In this document: positions 1-10,170 of the stretch, piece by piece
Layout of the letters: each line of letters starts with the position of its first letter
How positions within the stretch are numbered: position 1 is the stretch's first letter
Assembly (NCBI GenBank): GCA_000151295.1
Contig: GG745370.1
Coordinates: 234,940-297,387, forward strand
Origin: Allomyces macrogynus ATCC 38327
Taxonomy: Eukaryota > Blastocladiomycota > Blastocladiomycetes > Blastocladiales > Blastocladiaceae
Length of the DNA stretch: 62,448 nucleotides
Reading direction: 5' to 3'
Made by a program: the position numbers and the translations under genes
Notes under the pieces: generated by a model
The model's database searches: none
What the model was told of the DNA's origin: nothing
Seen by the model: the letters and a program-made list of their open reading frames with translations, nothing else

Positions 1-99
1 CACTCGTCATGGCCGGACGCCTAGCGCGCGATCGTCTCCTTCAGCAACCTGCACACGGCCGCAGGCACGCGCGTCGACTTGATCTGAACCCCCTCATGG

Positions 100-465
100 T
101 TAAGGAGTCGAGCCTGCGGGCGCGTACTTGCCGCCGGCCCATTCGCAGGAGGTCGCGGTGGCGGGGCCGGTGAGTGGGTACAGTGGGGATGAGGTGGAGG
201 AGGGGACCCAGGTGGGGGTGGTCGTGGGCGGGGAGTTGGTGGCAAGTGTGAAGGTGGCGTTTGTGCGGTTGCCGGAGGTCGAGGAGGTGGGGGAGGATGG
301 GTATGAGGAGGGAGGGTGGGGCGATGAAGAGAATGAGTGGGGGGCGGAGGGTGCGAGGAGAGAGACGACGGTCGCGCCGGATGCCGCGGTCGGGTGGGGA
401 GAGGAAGGGAGGAGGAGGAGGTCGGGCGAATAACACGTGAGTCGAACAAGCGTTGTCTGCCGTGG
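100..465 (-). CDS. Possible 3' exon of an unrecognised S/T/P-rich protein
   Basis: Read on the minus strand, a frame stays open from a TAA at 466-468 to a TAA at 100-102. It has strongly C-ending codons and a Ser/Thr/Pro-rich product ending in SCEWAGGKYAPAGSTP. It has no ATG, so if real it is a terminal exon whose upstream exons are not resolved. All three minus frames and one plus frame are partly open here because the DNA is pyrimidine/purine-skewed, so the call rests on codon usage and on the natural look of the last 60 residues. I do not recognise a family. Noncoding low-complexity DNA is the main alternative. Confidence 0.3.
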   Translation of the reverse strand, partial: PRQTTLVRLTCYSPDLLLLPSSPHPTAASGATVVSLLAPSAPHSFSSSPHPPSSYPSSPTSSTSGNRTNATFTLATNSPPTTTPTWVPSSTSSPLYPLTGPATATSCEWAGGKYAPAGSTP

Positions 466-821
466 TTATTTCGCAGCAATTCGATCCGTCACGAGCAGGA
501 GAGCCAGCCAAGAATCGAGTGATGGATGGGCCTGGAATGAGCGGCGGCGGGGGTCTGTTGGAGCGGTGGAGCGCTGGTGCCCTGCAGAGAAGGACAGCCG
601 AGCAGTGGAGAAGCATCACGGGGGAATCACCGGAATGTCGATAGAGCATTGGGGGAGCGCGCGCCGGAGAACAGTTGTTCGTGTGCGTGCGTCGTGGCGC
701 GAAGCCCGGTACTGGAGATGCACGCTGATTCGGCACCACGGCGTCACGATCACAACCACGCAAAGAACAACAAAACTAGAGGCTCGAATTTGGCCACGTT
801 ACATATCCAACACACCCGACT

Positions 822-1262
822 CTACGCCTGCTTGGGCACGCGCACGGCGTTGAGCGTCACGTTCGGGTCAAACGAACTGATGCAAACGACCGCGATCGTC
901 AGTCACCACGCCGTCCGCGCGATCTCGGCAGAGCATGGGGGACACGCACCGCTGGCACTGCTCGTAGGCGACGCCGATGCCGAACCCGGCGGCGAGCGCG
1001 ACAGGCCACGTCTTCTTGCGGAAGAGCAGGACCGACGTGACGATACCGACCGAGGTGGCGGCGCCGGCCTTGACGAGGAAGTTGGACAGGCAGCGGTCCC
1101 ACTAATAGCCGATAGATTGCAGCGTATCGGATCGGGTCAATAGGTGGCAATGGTTGATTGGTTGAGGGGCTGTTGATCGTTGGTGGTGGTGGTGGTGGGC
1201 CGAACCTTGCGGGCCAGAACTTCCTCGGACGGGATCGGTGCAGCGTCAACGGGGCTCGACAT
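822..1262 (-). CDS. MIC10: MICOS subunit Mic10 (three exons)
   Basis: Exons are 1206-1262, 950-1101 and 822-876 (minus strand), giving 87 residues; Mic10 proteins are usually about 75-100. Exon 1 encodes the start MSSPVDAAPIPSEEVLARK. Exon 2 begins WDRCLSNFLVKAG, the canonical Mic10 entry into the first membrane helix, followed by a KK-containing loop and a second helix with the glycine motif GFGIG, then AYEQCQ. Exon 3 adds a short tail ending in VPKQA. Introns are GT...AG: 1102-1205, and 877-949, which carries a CTGAC branch-like site. Mic10 oligomers bend the mitochondrial inner membrane at crista junctions; that role is family knowledge. The first-helix glycine motif is weaker than usual (AGAATSVG). 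The ATG at 1260-1262 was chosen because an upstream in-frame Met would add a low-complexity extension absent from the family. Confidence 0.9.
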
Positions 1263-1523
1263 GGCGGGGTGGAAAGAATGCGGCAAGTTGACGGTGGTCG
1301 AGCGTGCGTTGGTGCGACCTGCGCGTTGTGATCGTTGACGATGCTGCCGTGGTCGTTGATTTTTTTGGGAGACCGAAAGAGAGGCGATTGTCACGCCGAC
1401 CATGCCGCTTCCACATCATGCTTCCTCACACGCGTCTTCTCCAGCTTCTCCAACCCGCACAGGAATCAATCCAACCCGGTTGCGATTCAAATGTGCTCGC
1501 GCACCAGCGGCACGCGCTCCAAA

Positions 1524-2360
1524 TCAAACAATGCGCTCCAACTCGCGCGCGTACATCAACGCGTGCTGAATGACCCCCTGCGCGTCCATCTTGCCCTCGA
1601 CCGCATCGGCCTGCCCGAAATGCACGACGCCCTGCACCGCGTCCATCTGCCACCCTTGTTCGTTGCACAGCGCGCGCAACTGGTCGGCGTCCTTGGCCGG
1701 GTCCAGGAACAGCCGCCGCGCCAACGCCGCGACGGGCAAACTCGGCGCGTAGGCCACCTCGATCGCGTTGGCCATTTCCTTGCGCAACGTCAACACCAGC
1801 GCGTCGAGGAACAGCCGGCACTCGTCGGCAGGCACGTCCTCGCGCGCGTGCCAGACGTGGTGCAGCGACCCATCCATGAGCGCCTGTTCGAGCTGGACGG
1901 CGTGCGCGATATACGGGTTCGACCCAGCGCGCGCCGAGGCCGGCACGAGTTCGAGCGCCGCGTGGAACTCGGCGATCCGGTGCTGCGCGAGCAAGTGCAG
2001 CAGGTGCAGGCCGCGGATCAGGAGCGCGCGCGGGGAACCCTGCGTGCCGGCCGCGTCGTCGACGGCGTAGAAGGGCGCGACTTGCGCATAGTACCGCTCG
2101 AACGCGGCGGTATCGTGCGCGCGGATCGAGACGAGGCACCCGCATTCGAGCAGGTCCCGGGCGAGCACGTGCACAGCCGGCGGGTGTGCCGGGGAGGGAA
2201 GGAGCGCGCCGAGTTGCGCGAGCGCGCGCTTGGCGTCGGCGAGGTTTGCGGTCGCTTGGGAAACGTTCATCGACGCGCCCTGCGCAACGGCTTTTTGGAG
2301 CAGGTCGCGCAGACGCGCGGCATGGTCGAGTGCCGGGTTCGACATGTCGGGCGTGGGCAT
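1524..2360 (-). CDS. RPN12: 26S proteasome regulatory subunit Rpn12 (PSMD8)
   Basis: Uninterrupted frame of 278 codons from the ATG at 2358-2360; another in-frame ATG lies at 2343-2345. The frame extends upstream to 2549 through Pro-rich sequence that is probably 5' UTR. The product is all-helical. The most diagnostic stretch is NPYIAHAVQLEQALMDG, followed by a second conserved helix with FLDALVLTLRKEMANAIE, matching the CSN8/PSMD8/EIF3K-type domain of Rpn12. The C-terminus is the winged-helix-like part (LRALCNEQGW...). Length agrees with the family (about 260-280). Rpn12 is a lid subunit of the 19S regulatory particle. It lies downstream of NFX1 in divergent orientation, with about 655 bp between the two starts. 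Confidence 0.93.
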   Translation of the reverse strand: MPTPDMSNPALDHAARLRDLLQKAVAQGASMNVSQATANLADAKRALAQLGALLPSPAHPPAVHVLARDLLECGCLVSIRAHDTAAFERYYAQVAPFYAVDDAAGTQGSPRALLIRGLHLLHLLAQHRIAEFHAALELVPASARAGSNPYIAHAVQLEQALMDGSLHHVWHAREDVPADECRLFLDALVLTLRKEMANAIEVAYAPSLPVAALARRLFLDPAKDADQLRALCNEQGWQMDAVQGVVHFGQADAVEGKMDAQGVIQHALMYARELERIV

Positions 2361-2649
2361 GGAGAGCGAGAGGGCGCGCGGGCGTGTCGAGGATACGGCA
2401 ACAGTATGCCGAGGGACGGCGTCGAGCGGCGGAGCACGGATCGCGAGCCGGTCGGCGGAGTTGGCGGGGCCCGGGAAGAGCAGACGCGGGCGGGCGAGCC
2501 AGTGGGCGGCAGCGGCCGGCTCGATCGGGATGGGTGGCGGGGGCGGCACGGTGGGCGGAACGGCGGCGCGGCGGGTGCGCGTCGCGTCGGCGGGGGATCG
2601 TCGTCGCGGAGGGGCGCTTGTCGTCGTGCTCGTGGCGGTCGTGGCCGCG

Positions 2650-2736
2650 GTTGGTGGTTGGTGGTTGGTGGTTGGTGGTTGGTGGTTGGTGGTTGCGTGA
2701 GCGTGAGCGTGAGCGTGAGCGTGAGCGTGAGCGTGC
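2650..2736. repeat. Two adjacent microsatellites (GGTTGGT and GTGAGC units)
   Basis: About six copies of a 7-nt unit GGTTGGT are followed without a gap by about six copies of the 6-nt unit GTGAGC. They lie in the shared 5' region between RPN12 and the NFX1-type gene. The G-runs in the first array could form a quadruplex, but this is only inferred from composition. Confidence 0.85.
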
Positions 2737-2966
2737 GAATCGGCGGCCAGCGCCAGAGATAGACGCGCCGCGCGGCGGTCACGGTTCGGGCGCGGTCAAA
2801 TTCTACCGCGGCGCCAAGGGGCCCCGCATGAATCCGCGCTCATTCGCGGTTGCGGGTGAAGAGGGGTGTGCCGCCCCCGGCTGAACCGATCGGCGTCCGG
2901 CAGTGGAAACCAGCCAAACCTTGGCCGTTTTCGAACTCCCCCCCGGACCCCCGCAAAGCGACACGG

Positions 2967-2972
2967 TATAAA
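2967..2972 (+). promoter_or_regulatory. Candidate TATA box of the NFX1-type gene
   Basis: TATAAA lies 44 nt upstream of the chosen ATG (3016), on the correct strand and within the divergent promoter region. The short distance would imply a very short 5' leader, so this is a weak call. Confidence 0.35.
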
Positions 2973-3015
2973 GCGCTCCAACGCCCGACCTCGTCGTGCC
3001 TCCACAACGACAACC

Positions 3016-6000
3016 ATGGCCACCACGACGACGACGACCGCCGCGACAGCGACACCGGCCACCATGAGCGCACCGACGCCCGCGACTGCCGGCACTGCTG
3101 CCAGCGCCAGCGCGGCTCCCGCGCGCCGCCCGCGCCGTCCACGCCGCGCGCCTTCAGCACAACGCGCAAGCCCGAACACAAGCGATCTGACCGTCCCCGC
3201 TCCGCAAGTGCCCGATGCCAACAATGCCGCACCCACGGCCGCCCGCTACTCGCGCGGAGGCAGCGCTCGCGGCGGAAATGCCCGTGGCGGCGGCCCTTGC
3301 CGAGGCCGTGGCGGCGGCGCCCGCGGCCGCGGCCGCTCGTTTTACGTGGGCAACGCACCAAGTCCCGCCGCTGATCCGGCCGGTGATGGCGGTACGCTTG
3401 GCCCCCGCCCACCGTGGACGCGGCATGCCAACGGCGAGACTGACGCGCTCTTCAACATAGCCCCCGCACAGGACCCGCACCTCGCGACCCCTGCCCCGAG
3501 CCCGCACTCGCCGCGCATCCTGCTGACCGACCCGACCGACGCGCCCGCTGTCCCCGGCAAGCCGGCGCCCGGCCCCAGCAAACCCAAGCGCATGACCGCA
3601 GCCGCGATCCTGCAATCCCCGCCGTGCTTGACTGTCATCGAGCACGACCCCTACCCGCCGCTCGCGCGGTCGCTCTGCGCCGACCTGGCGCGCGCGACCG
3701 CCGAGTGCGTCGTCTGCTGCGACGCCATCAAGCCGCGACAACCGACCTTCGCGTGCCCGACGTGCTTCGCCGTCCACCACTGGAAGTGCGTGCGCGAATG
3801 GGCCAAATCCGAGGCCAACCCGAAACCCGACGTCTGGCGGTGCCCGACGTGCAATTCGGACCTGCCGCGCGGCTTACCCGCGTTGGCCTCGCCGCGGTGC
3901 ATGTGCGGGAACGCGCCGCACCCCATGTACCCGACGCGGCTCTTGGTCCCACATACGTGTGGGCAGCGGTGCGGCAAGTCGCTTGGGAGTTCGGACGACA
4001 CAAAGTGCACGCACAGCTGCGCGCTCGCGTGCCACCCGGGCCCGTGTCCGCCGTGCGACGCGACCATCGCCGTGCCGTGCTTCGGCGGCCACACGTTCAG
4101 GCCCGCGCGGTGCGGGTCCGAGGCCGCCAAGTCTTCATTCGCTTGTACCGCACCGTGCGGCCGCACCCTCGCGTGCGGCGTCCACACGTGCACCGCTGCG
4201 TGCCACGACGGCGCCTGCAGTCCGTGCCCGCAGCTCGAGACCGTGCCGTGCGCGTGCGGCAAGCACGCCGCGCAACTTCCCTGCGGCACGCTCGCCGCGA
4301 TTCTCGCCGCCGACGAGTCCTCTGCGACCGCGGCCGCATGGCACTGCGAGGACACGTGCGGCATTCCCTACGCGTGCGGCGCACACACGTGCGAGTCCGT
4401 CTGCCACGCGCACGACGCGACCGCCAAGTGCCCGACCGACCCGGCCCGGATCGCCGCGTGCCCGTGCGGCCGCACCCGCGCGACACGCACCAAGTGCACT
4501 GACCCGGTGCCGTCACCGTGCGGGCGTACCTGTGCCCGCGCACTGCCGTGCGGTCACGCGTGCGCGCTGAAATGCCACTCGACCGGCGAACCGTGCAGGT
4601 GCGACGCGCACATCTCGGTCACCTGCGCGTGCGGCGCGGAAACCCGGTCGGGTGCCGTGCGCCGTCGCCCGCGTCGGAACCCGTGACGTGCGAAACCGTG
4701 TGTAACGGGCTGCTCGCGTGCAAGACGCACCGGTGCAAGCGCGTCTGTTGTCCGGCACGCCCGCTCGCACGCGCCGCCGCGGCTACCAACCGTCGCGGCG
4801 GACGTCACCGCGGCGGCGTCACCCCCGTCCCGGGCATCGACGCCGATCTGCGCGCGGCGCTCGAAGTCATGCACGAGTGTGCGCGCGCGTGCGGGAAACC
4901 GCTGCCGTGCGGCACGCACAATTGCGCGTTCCCGTGCCACCCGGGCGCGTGCCCGACGTGTCTCGAGTCGTCGTTCGACGATCTCGTCTGCCACTGCGGG
5001 CGGTCGGTGATTCGCGCGCCCGTGCCGTGCGGGACCACGCACGCGCCGTGCAGTTTCCCGTGCATTCGGGTCAGGCAGTGCGGCCACCCGACGGTGAGTT
5101 TCCACGCGTGTCATCCGGATAGTGTACCGTGCCCGCCGTGCGCGGTGCTGGTCCAGCGGCCGTGCCGGTGCACAGGGACGGCATTGCCCGTGCCGTGCCA
5201 CCGCGCCGATGTGCCGGCTTGCGGCGAACGGTGTGCAAGGATCATGCCCTGCGGCCACCGGTGCGCGAAAGTGTGCCATGCCGCGACGGAAGAGCAGGCC
5301 AACGAGTCGGGCGCGCCGCTGACCGACTGCGAGTGCCGCGACGCGTGCGGGATGCGGCGGTCGAAATCGTGCGGCCACGCGTGTACCGCCCCCTGCCATC
5401 CGGCCGAAGTCTCGTGCGAGGACGCTGGACCGTGCGGCGTGCAGGTGCGGCGCGCGTGCGCGTGCGGCCGGCGTAGCGAGCTCGGGCCGTGCAAGGTCGG
5501 CCAGAACGCGGTGCCGGTCGCATGCGACGAGGCGTGTGCGGTGGTTGCGCGGAACAAGCGGCTCGCCGCTGCTTTGCTCACGTCGTCGTCGTCCCGCTCG
5601 TCCCTGCACGACCCCGACGACGACGAGGGCGAGGACCTCGCCGAGACCTACCCTTCGGACCTCCTATCCCTCGCCGCGCGCGACCTCGCGCTCGTCCGGG
5701 ACGTCGAGTCCGCCTGGACCGAGCTGATCACGCATGCCGCGACGAACCCGACGCTCGTCGCGACGCGGTTCTTCCCGCCAATGAAATCCCCGAAACGCGC
5801 ACTGCTGCACGCCTACGCGCCGTTCTGGGGCCTGTCGGCCGCGTCGCACGACCCGGAACCGGCACGGTGCGTTGCCGTCACCGCGCGGCACGGCGTGTCG
5901 CGCGCGCCGCGCGTGTCGCTGTCAGCTGCGGTCGTCGCGGGGCCCGCGCCCAGCATTTCGGCGGTATCCGCCGTGCCAGCGGCACCGGCGCCGACCAAGA

Positions 6001-6714
6001 GGCACGTGCCGGTGTTGGCCAATGCGTTGATTGTCGAACGCACGCCGCTCGCTAGGCACGCCGACTTGGCGCCGTACCTGCGGCTGTTTTTCGGGTCGGC
6101 GCGGGTCGCCGGCGTGTCGACCACGCCCTGTGGTGGTGAGGCTGCGTTGGTCGATGCGGTCGTCCGCGCCGAAGGTGTTGCGCCCGGTGAGTTGGACGCG
6201 CTCGTGCGCGACCGGATCGCGCCGGCGCTCGCCGCGCTGTTGGTCGATTTGGGCAAGGCGGCCGCGGTCAAGGCCGCGCGAGTCGAGGGTGGGGGAAGTG
6301 GTTGCGGTGGTCGAGACCGAAGGCGAAGGTGGGTGGAAGAAGATGGGCGGGGGGAAGGGCAAGGGGAAGCCGAGACTCGCGCGGACGGGGAGTGCAGCAA
6401 GTGGGAATGCGTTTGCGGTGCTGGATCCGGACGCGCAGGAACCGGTGGAGGTGAAGGAGGAGGAGGTCAAGGTGCGCGACGAGGATGAGGTGCCGACGCG
6501 GTGGGACGAGGACGACGATGAGGAGGAGGAGGTCGAGGGGTCGCGGTCCGTCGACGGCGACCAACTGGCCGACGACCAAGTCGCCTCTGACGCCGACGAC
6601 GATGCCGACCGCGTCCCGCACCCGGATACGCACGGCGCGCGCGAGCCGCTGGTCGTCGGCAACGAGGCCCAAGGTGCCGTGTCCACGACCGCGGGCGACG
6701 GCGATGACGAGTAG
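3016..6714 (+). CDS. NFX1/FAP1-type zinc-finger protein, reading frame broken at three places
   Basis: Starts at ATG 3016 in a CCATGG context. The N-terminal 230 residues are Ala/Thr/Arg/Gly-rich and disordered. Residues about 231-286 form a RING/PHD-like finger (CVVC...CPTC...HHWKC...CPTC). From about residue 300 there is a long row of NF-X1 fingers (repeated C-x2/3-C-G ... H-x-C ... C-x-C units such as CHPGPCPPC and CHPGACPTC). Near 5640-5880 an R3H-like segment (FPPMKSPKRALLHAYAPFWG) is followed by an acidic tail. NFX1/FAP1 proteins act in transcription or ubiquitin ligation. The frame shifts at about 4650, again at about 4680, and at about 6290 (next to a G-run); each is fixed conceptually by dropping one base. 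The cysteine register and C-terminal acidic tail are kept across the breaks, so assembly errors are likelier than old decay, but a recent pseudogene is possible. Confidence 0.85.
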
Positions 6715-7555
6715 ATTTCTTTGAATTGGTCGTTGAGTTTGGGTGTGGGTTGTGGCAATTCTATACATTCCCGTTTGGCAACGACTTAATTTCGTTGGAT
6801 CGTGAAGCGTTGGTGATGATCAGCTCACGGGTTGTTTCGAGAGGGAGCATTGCACGGTCGCGCATGAACGACAAGGAGTGCACACAAGGAGGAGGTGAGG
6901 GCCGATCCGCATCGTCTTGCGACACTGTTGGCTTGACTGTGGCAGCCTCTTCCATTTCCGGCCAGCCTCGCCTAGGTAGGCGAGCGACTCGTTGGTTCCC
7001 TCACGACCGCGCAGCGGGACTTTGGCGCGTGTCGTCAGCCCAACGACCACGACGGTCGTGCCGTGCAGTGACAGCGATGGAAAGCACCAAGAGCGATCAA
7101 TGGGATATATGTGGATAACTTTGACTGATCGCAGGAACGGTACCCGACAGGACAGCGACCTCATGGCGCGCGCCCATCGCTGCGAATCGTGCCGTCGGTC
7201 AAGGGTCACTGCAGCCGCGACAGTCCCGCCCACCCACTCCCCTGTTCGCCCTCAGAGGGCGGACGGCATCGTGGCGGCGCGCGTGGACCTGCGGCGATCG
7301 GAATGTGCCGGAATCAGGGAAATCAGGACCTTTGGCATGTCGTACTCGGTTGTGTTGTGCTGTCTGATGTTGGGCCGAGAACATGAAGCTGATGGACAGC
7401 TAGTTCGTGTGTGTAGTGTCGTCGTTCCAGGCTTTTGTGAGTTTCGTGTGTTGATTGTGATGCGTGACAGCTCAGGCAGGAGGACAGAGCATGGTGGCTG
7501 CTACGATAATGCTGTTTGATGTTTGATCACACACCCCTTCCGCAACCCAAGCGTA
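6715..7555. other. Intergenic DNA, no supported gene
   Basis: About 840 bp of lower GC content than the flanks. The only open frames are short, lack the C/G-ending codon bias of neighbouring genes and resemble nothing recognised. No tRNA-like or terminator-like structure was seen. Confidence 0.6.
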
Positions 7556-8038
7556 TCAACGATATGCTTGGTCAAGGATGCAATCCCGGCATGCCAATCC
7601 GGGTTCTTCAAGTGCACTTGGCGACTCCAAAAACGGCGACGAGTCAACGTCCTTATGCGCCGCGTTTAGAAAATCAATAGCGGCTGCCTTGTTCAGGACT
7701 GGCACCATCACAGCCTCTATGCCGTCAACAAAGAGTCTGGGCAGAAGTGGCAAGTGGTTGGTACGACCACCAAGAGTGTGGGGCTTGCCATGGAAGCGGG
7801 TCAATGACAAGAGCAAATCACCAAGCTTGCGCAGCGGCTCCTCCTTTGTGCGTGCGCCATGGGTCGAGCGCTTGCTGCTGTTGGCCTGCTCCTCGTCGCC
7901 ACTGTCATGTGACGGCTCCCCATCGCTCAGTGAGGGTTTGCTACTCGTCCTTGTATTCGCCGCGGCAATAATTGCTCGGCTGGCCCCTGTGCGACATTGT
8001 TGGTTGATTGCGGAAGTGAGCGCTGCAAAGGATTGCAA
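7556..8038 (-). pseudogene. Relict N-terminal part of the degenerate 2OG-oxygenase-like family
   Basis: An open 160-codon frame. Its middle matches, in order, the N-terminal region of the family members at 47.5 and 48.6-51.3 kb: an acidic/Ser-rich start, then LRKLGDLLLSL, a Gly/Leu segment (compare LQRLGDLLTSL in the 51.3-kb copy), LFVDGIEAVMVPV (compare LVVDGIGTVSLPV) and an Ala/Leu helix. The frame stops just where the oxygenase domain should begin, and no oxygenase-like sequence follows. GC content and codon bias are lower than in the intact copy. Most likely a decayed duplicate. A short expressed protein with only the N-domain cannot be excluded. Confidence 0.6.
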
Positions 8039-8663
8039 TGCTCATGGCCAGATGCTGGCATGTATGGGCGCAAGTGGGCGGACAGAATGTTGTGTTGACT
8101 GACGTGGACCGTGTGAAAACTTCTGCGAGCTCACCGTCACACTTGTCGAGTCGCCTTGCTCGCGCAAGCGGCCACAATCTTGTCGAGTGTAACCCTTGAA
8201 CGGAATGAGAATGATGTGATAATGTTGGAGCGGCCGTATCCTGTCTGCTTGGCCAAGAGTGGAGAAAATTTACAGCGCAGTTCTGTTTGTACGTTCGTCC
8301 ATCCAGGACAAGATCCCCTCAAATGCAAGCTCCAGTCAAGAACCACGGTTCAGTGACTGATGTATTTACGGTCTGGTCAGATGAGAACGAACGCCAAGGA
8401 ACTTCGCAAAGAGCAATTCGTTTACTACGCCATCGAGAAATGGCGACCACGACTTATGGGATTCGTATGTACGCATGCTCAACTAAACATCCAGCTTCAC
8501 GTTTACAATCCAGAATTGCATTTAACTCCAACGCCACGCCACCGCTGATACTTGACACCACCGAGTGCGCATTTCGCGACTCACTGAGGAAACGGTCTGG
8601 ATCCGGGACTCAGTTGGCCAGCTCAGTATCCCCATTGGCAATCGGCCGGCTGCCGTCCCTTCA

Positions 8664-9716
8664 TTATGCGGAACTTGACGGACGGTCGATCTTATCGAAC
8701 GACGGCCCAGGCGTACTGCCCCCCGCCATTCCCGCATCCCTCACATGAGCCTTCTCCACATTTGCCTTCTCGCTCGTGTGCTGCTGCCCACGCCAGTCGG
8801 CATTCGCGTCCACCTCCCCACCATTCCCACTATCCATGGAGCTACCCCAGAACAACTCGTGCAGGACACGCACGCGCGGCATGATAAACCGCTGTCCCAA
8901 GTACGCGACAATCGTGATGATTGGGAATATCACGAGCCATTGAATCAACGCGCGCGACGTTGTCATGGTTGGGACGCACGGGTACGGCTGCGAAACAGCA
9001 ACGTCCACGACGCGCAGAGCGCGGTAGGTCGTGCCAGCAGGCCAAATGTGGTCGATGCCAAGCGTTACAAGAATCGAGCCAATAATCGCGGTCGTGAGCA
9101 TGTGCGGGCAGAGCGTGCGCGCGCGTTTCCAGGACCGCAGGTAGGAGAAGAGTGAGAAGAGGGTGCTCGTGAAGAGCGCCAAGTAGATGATGATGCGCAT
9201 ATCGGCTGCGAAAGAATTCACAGTGACGTCTTGGTATGCGATGAGGAACCAGATCACTGAGCAAGGGCCAGAAAACCGCGTCATCAACCACGCTCAACTG
9301 AGAAAAGGGTGGAGAGCGTGAGAAGTGAACGCACCAGCAACGAAAATGGCAAGCAAGACACCAACGACGCCTGCCATGCCAATCACCTCGATGATAAACG
9401 TGAACATGAACAAGAGCGCCACAAGAACTAGGCCCAGCACGACTTCGCCAAACGCGGCGAGGAAAATGCCGCCCGCAATGAGGCCAGCAGCCACGTCCCC
9501 TTGTTTAGAGAGCGGGCATAGAGGTAAAGACCCAGCGTTGCTTGATTCGCTTGACGTTGGAGACCTGTTCGCTGGTGCAGCGAGTGGCATGCCGTGGGCT
9601 GTCATGGCAGTAACAAGCAACACAATTGCAGCGAGATGTACGGCTCGCCAACGCTGAGTCGAGGATCGATGAGAGTGCTCGTGACGAATCAAGGTCGGGT
9701 CGAGCATTTGGCCCAT
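8664..9716 (-). CDS. Multipass membrane protein, copy 1 (possible DUF4203/TMEM198-like)
   Basis: Two exons, 9335-9716 and 8664-9256, joined across a GT...AG intron (phase 1), giving 324 residues. A signal-like hydrophobic N-terminus (residues about 25-40) ends before MPLAAPA. Then comes a long hydrophobic pair (AAGLIAGGIFLAAFGEV..., ending LLAIFVA), and exon 2 adds about three more helices including TTAIIGSILVTLGIDHIW and ALIQWLVIFPIITIVAYL. The GSxLxTLGIDH stretch recalls TMEM198/TM7SF3 (DUF4203) proteins, but I am not certain. Copy 2 at 41121-42357 has the same intron at the same place. Compared with copy 2, this protein ends early: sequence like the copy-2 C-terminus (VPDPDRF...NAHSVV) continues past the stop, at about 8545-8620, behind an in-frame TGA. 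It is therefore C-terminally truncated. Confidence 0.75.
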
Positions 9717-9836
9717 GGTCTAGCTTGTGCTTGCAGTTGATGGCTGTTGCCTGAATCGCCGATGTTGTGCCAGCAGGAGAGGAGATGGAAGCGTGGACAT
9801 TGAAATACAAAAATGCACGATCCCAGAAAGCTCTGG

Positions 9837-10170
9837 CCACATCCAGGCACACCAGCACGCCAGTCTTGGTGGGCGTTTGGCATTGGCCAAGATTTGGTTG
9901 TTGCTATGATCATGATCCGCAGCTCTGCCACCCTCTGCCACCTGCAGGCACCAGGGACTTCAACCAGGTCCCAATTGAGATCCAATGGGAACCACAGCTG
10001 CACCAGCACACCAGCCTGCACCAGCACACCAGCCTTGGTGGGCGTATGGCATTGGCCAATCTGGCCGTGCGCAGGTAAGTTTTGGGTGCCGCAATTGTCA
10101 CAATCCGCAGCTCTGCCACCTGCTGGCACCATGGACTTCAACCAGGTCCCAATGCGATCCAGTGGGCACC
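9837..10170. repeat. Imperfect direct repeat, about 168-bp unit, two copies
   Basis: A block running from CTTGGTGGGCGT-TGGCATTGGCCA through CCGCAGCTCTGCCACC to ACTTCAACCAGGTCCCAAT recurs after about 168 bp. Between the copies lies a shorter tandem of CACCAGCACACCAGCCTG. It sits upstream of membrane-protein copy 1 and does not continue into any gene. Nothing identifies it as part of a known element. Confidence 0.75.

Noticed and set aside
1335..2762. 475-codon plus-strand open frame
   Set aside because: Antisense to RPN12, which has a clear family match; the plus frame is Arg-rich without recognisable domains.
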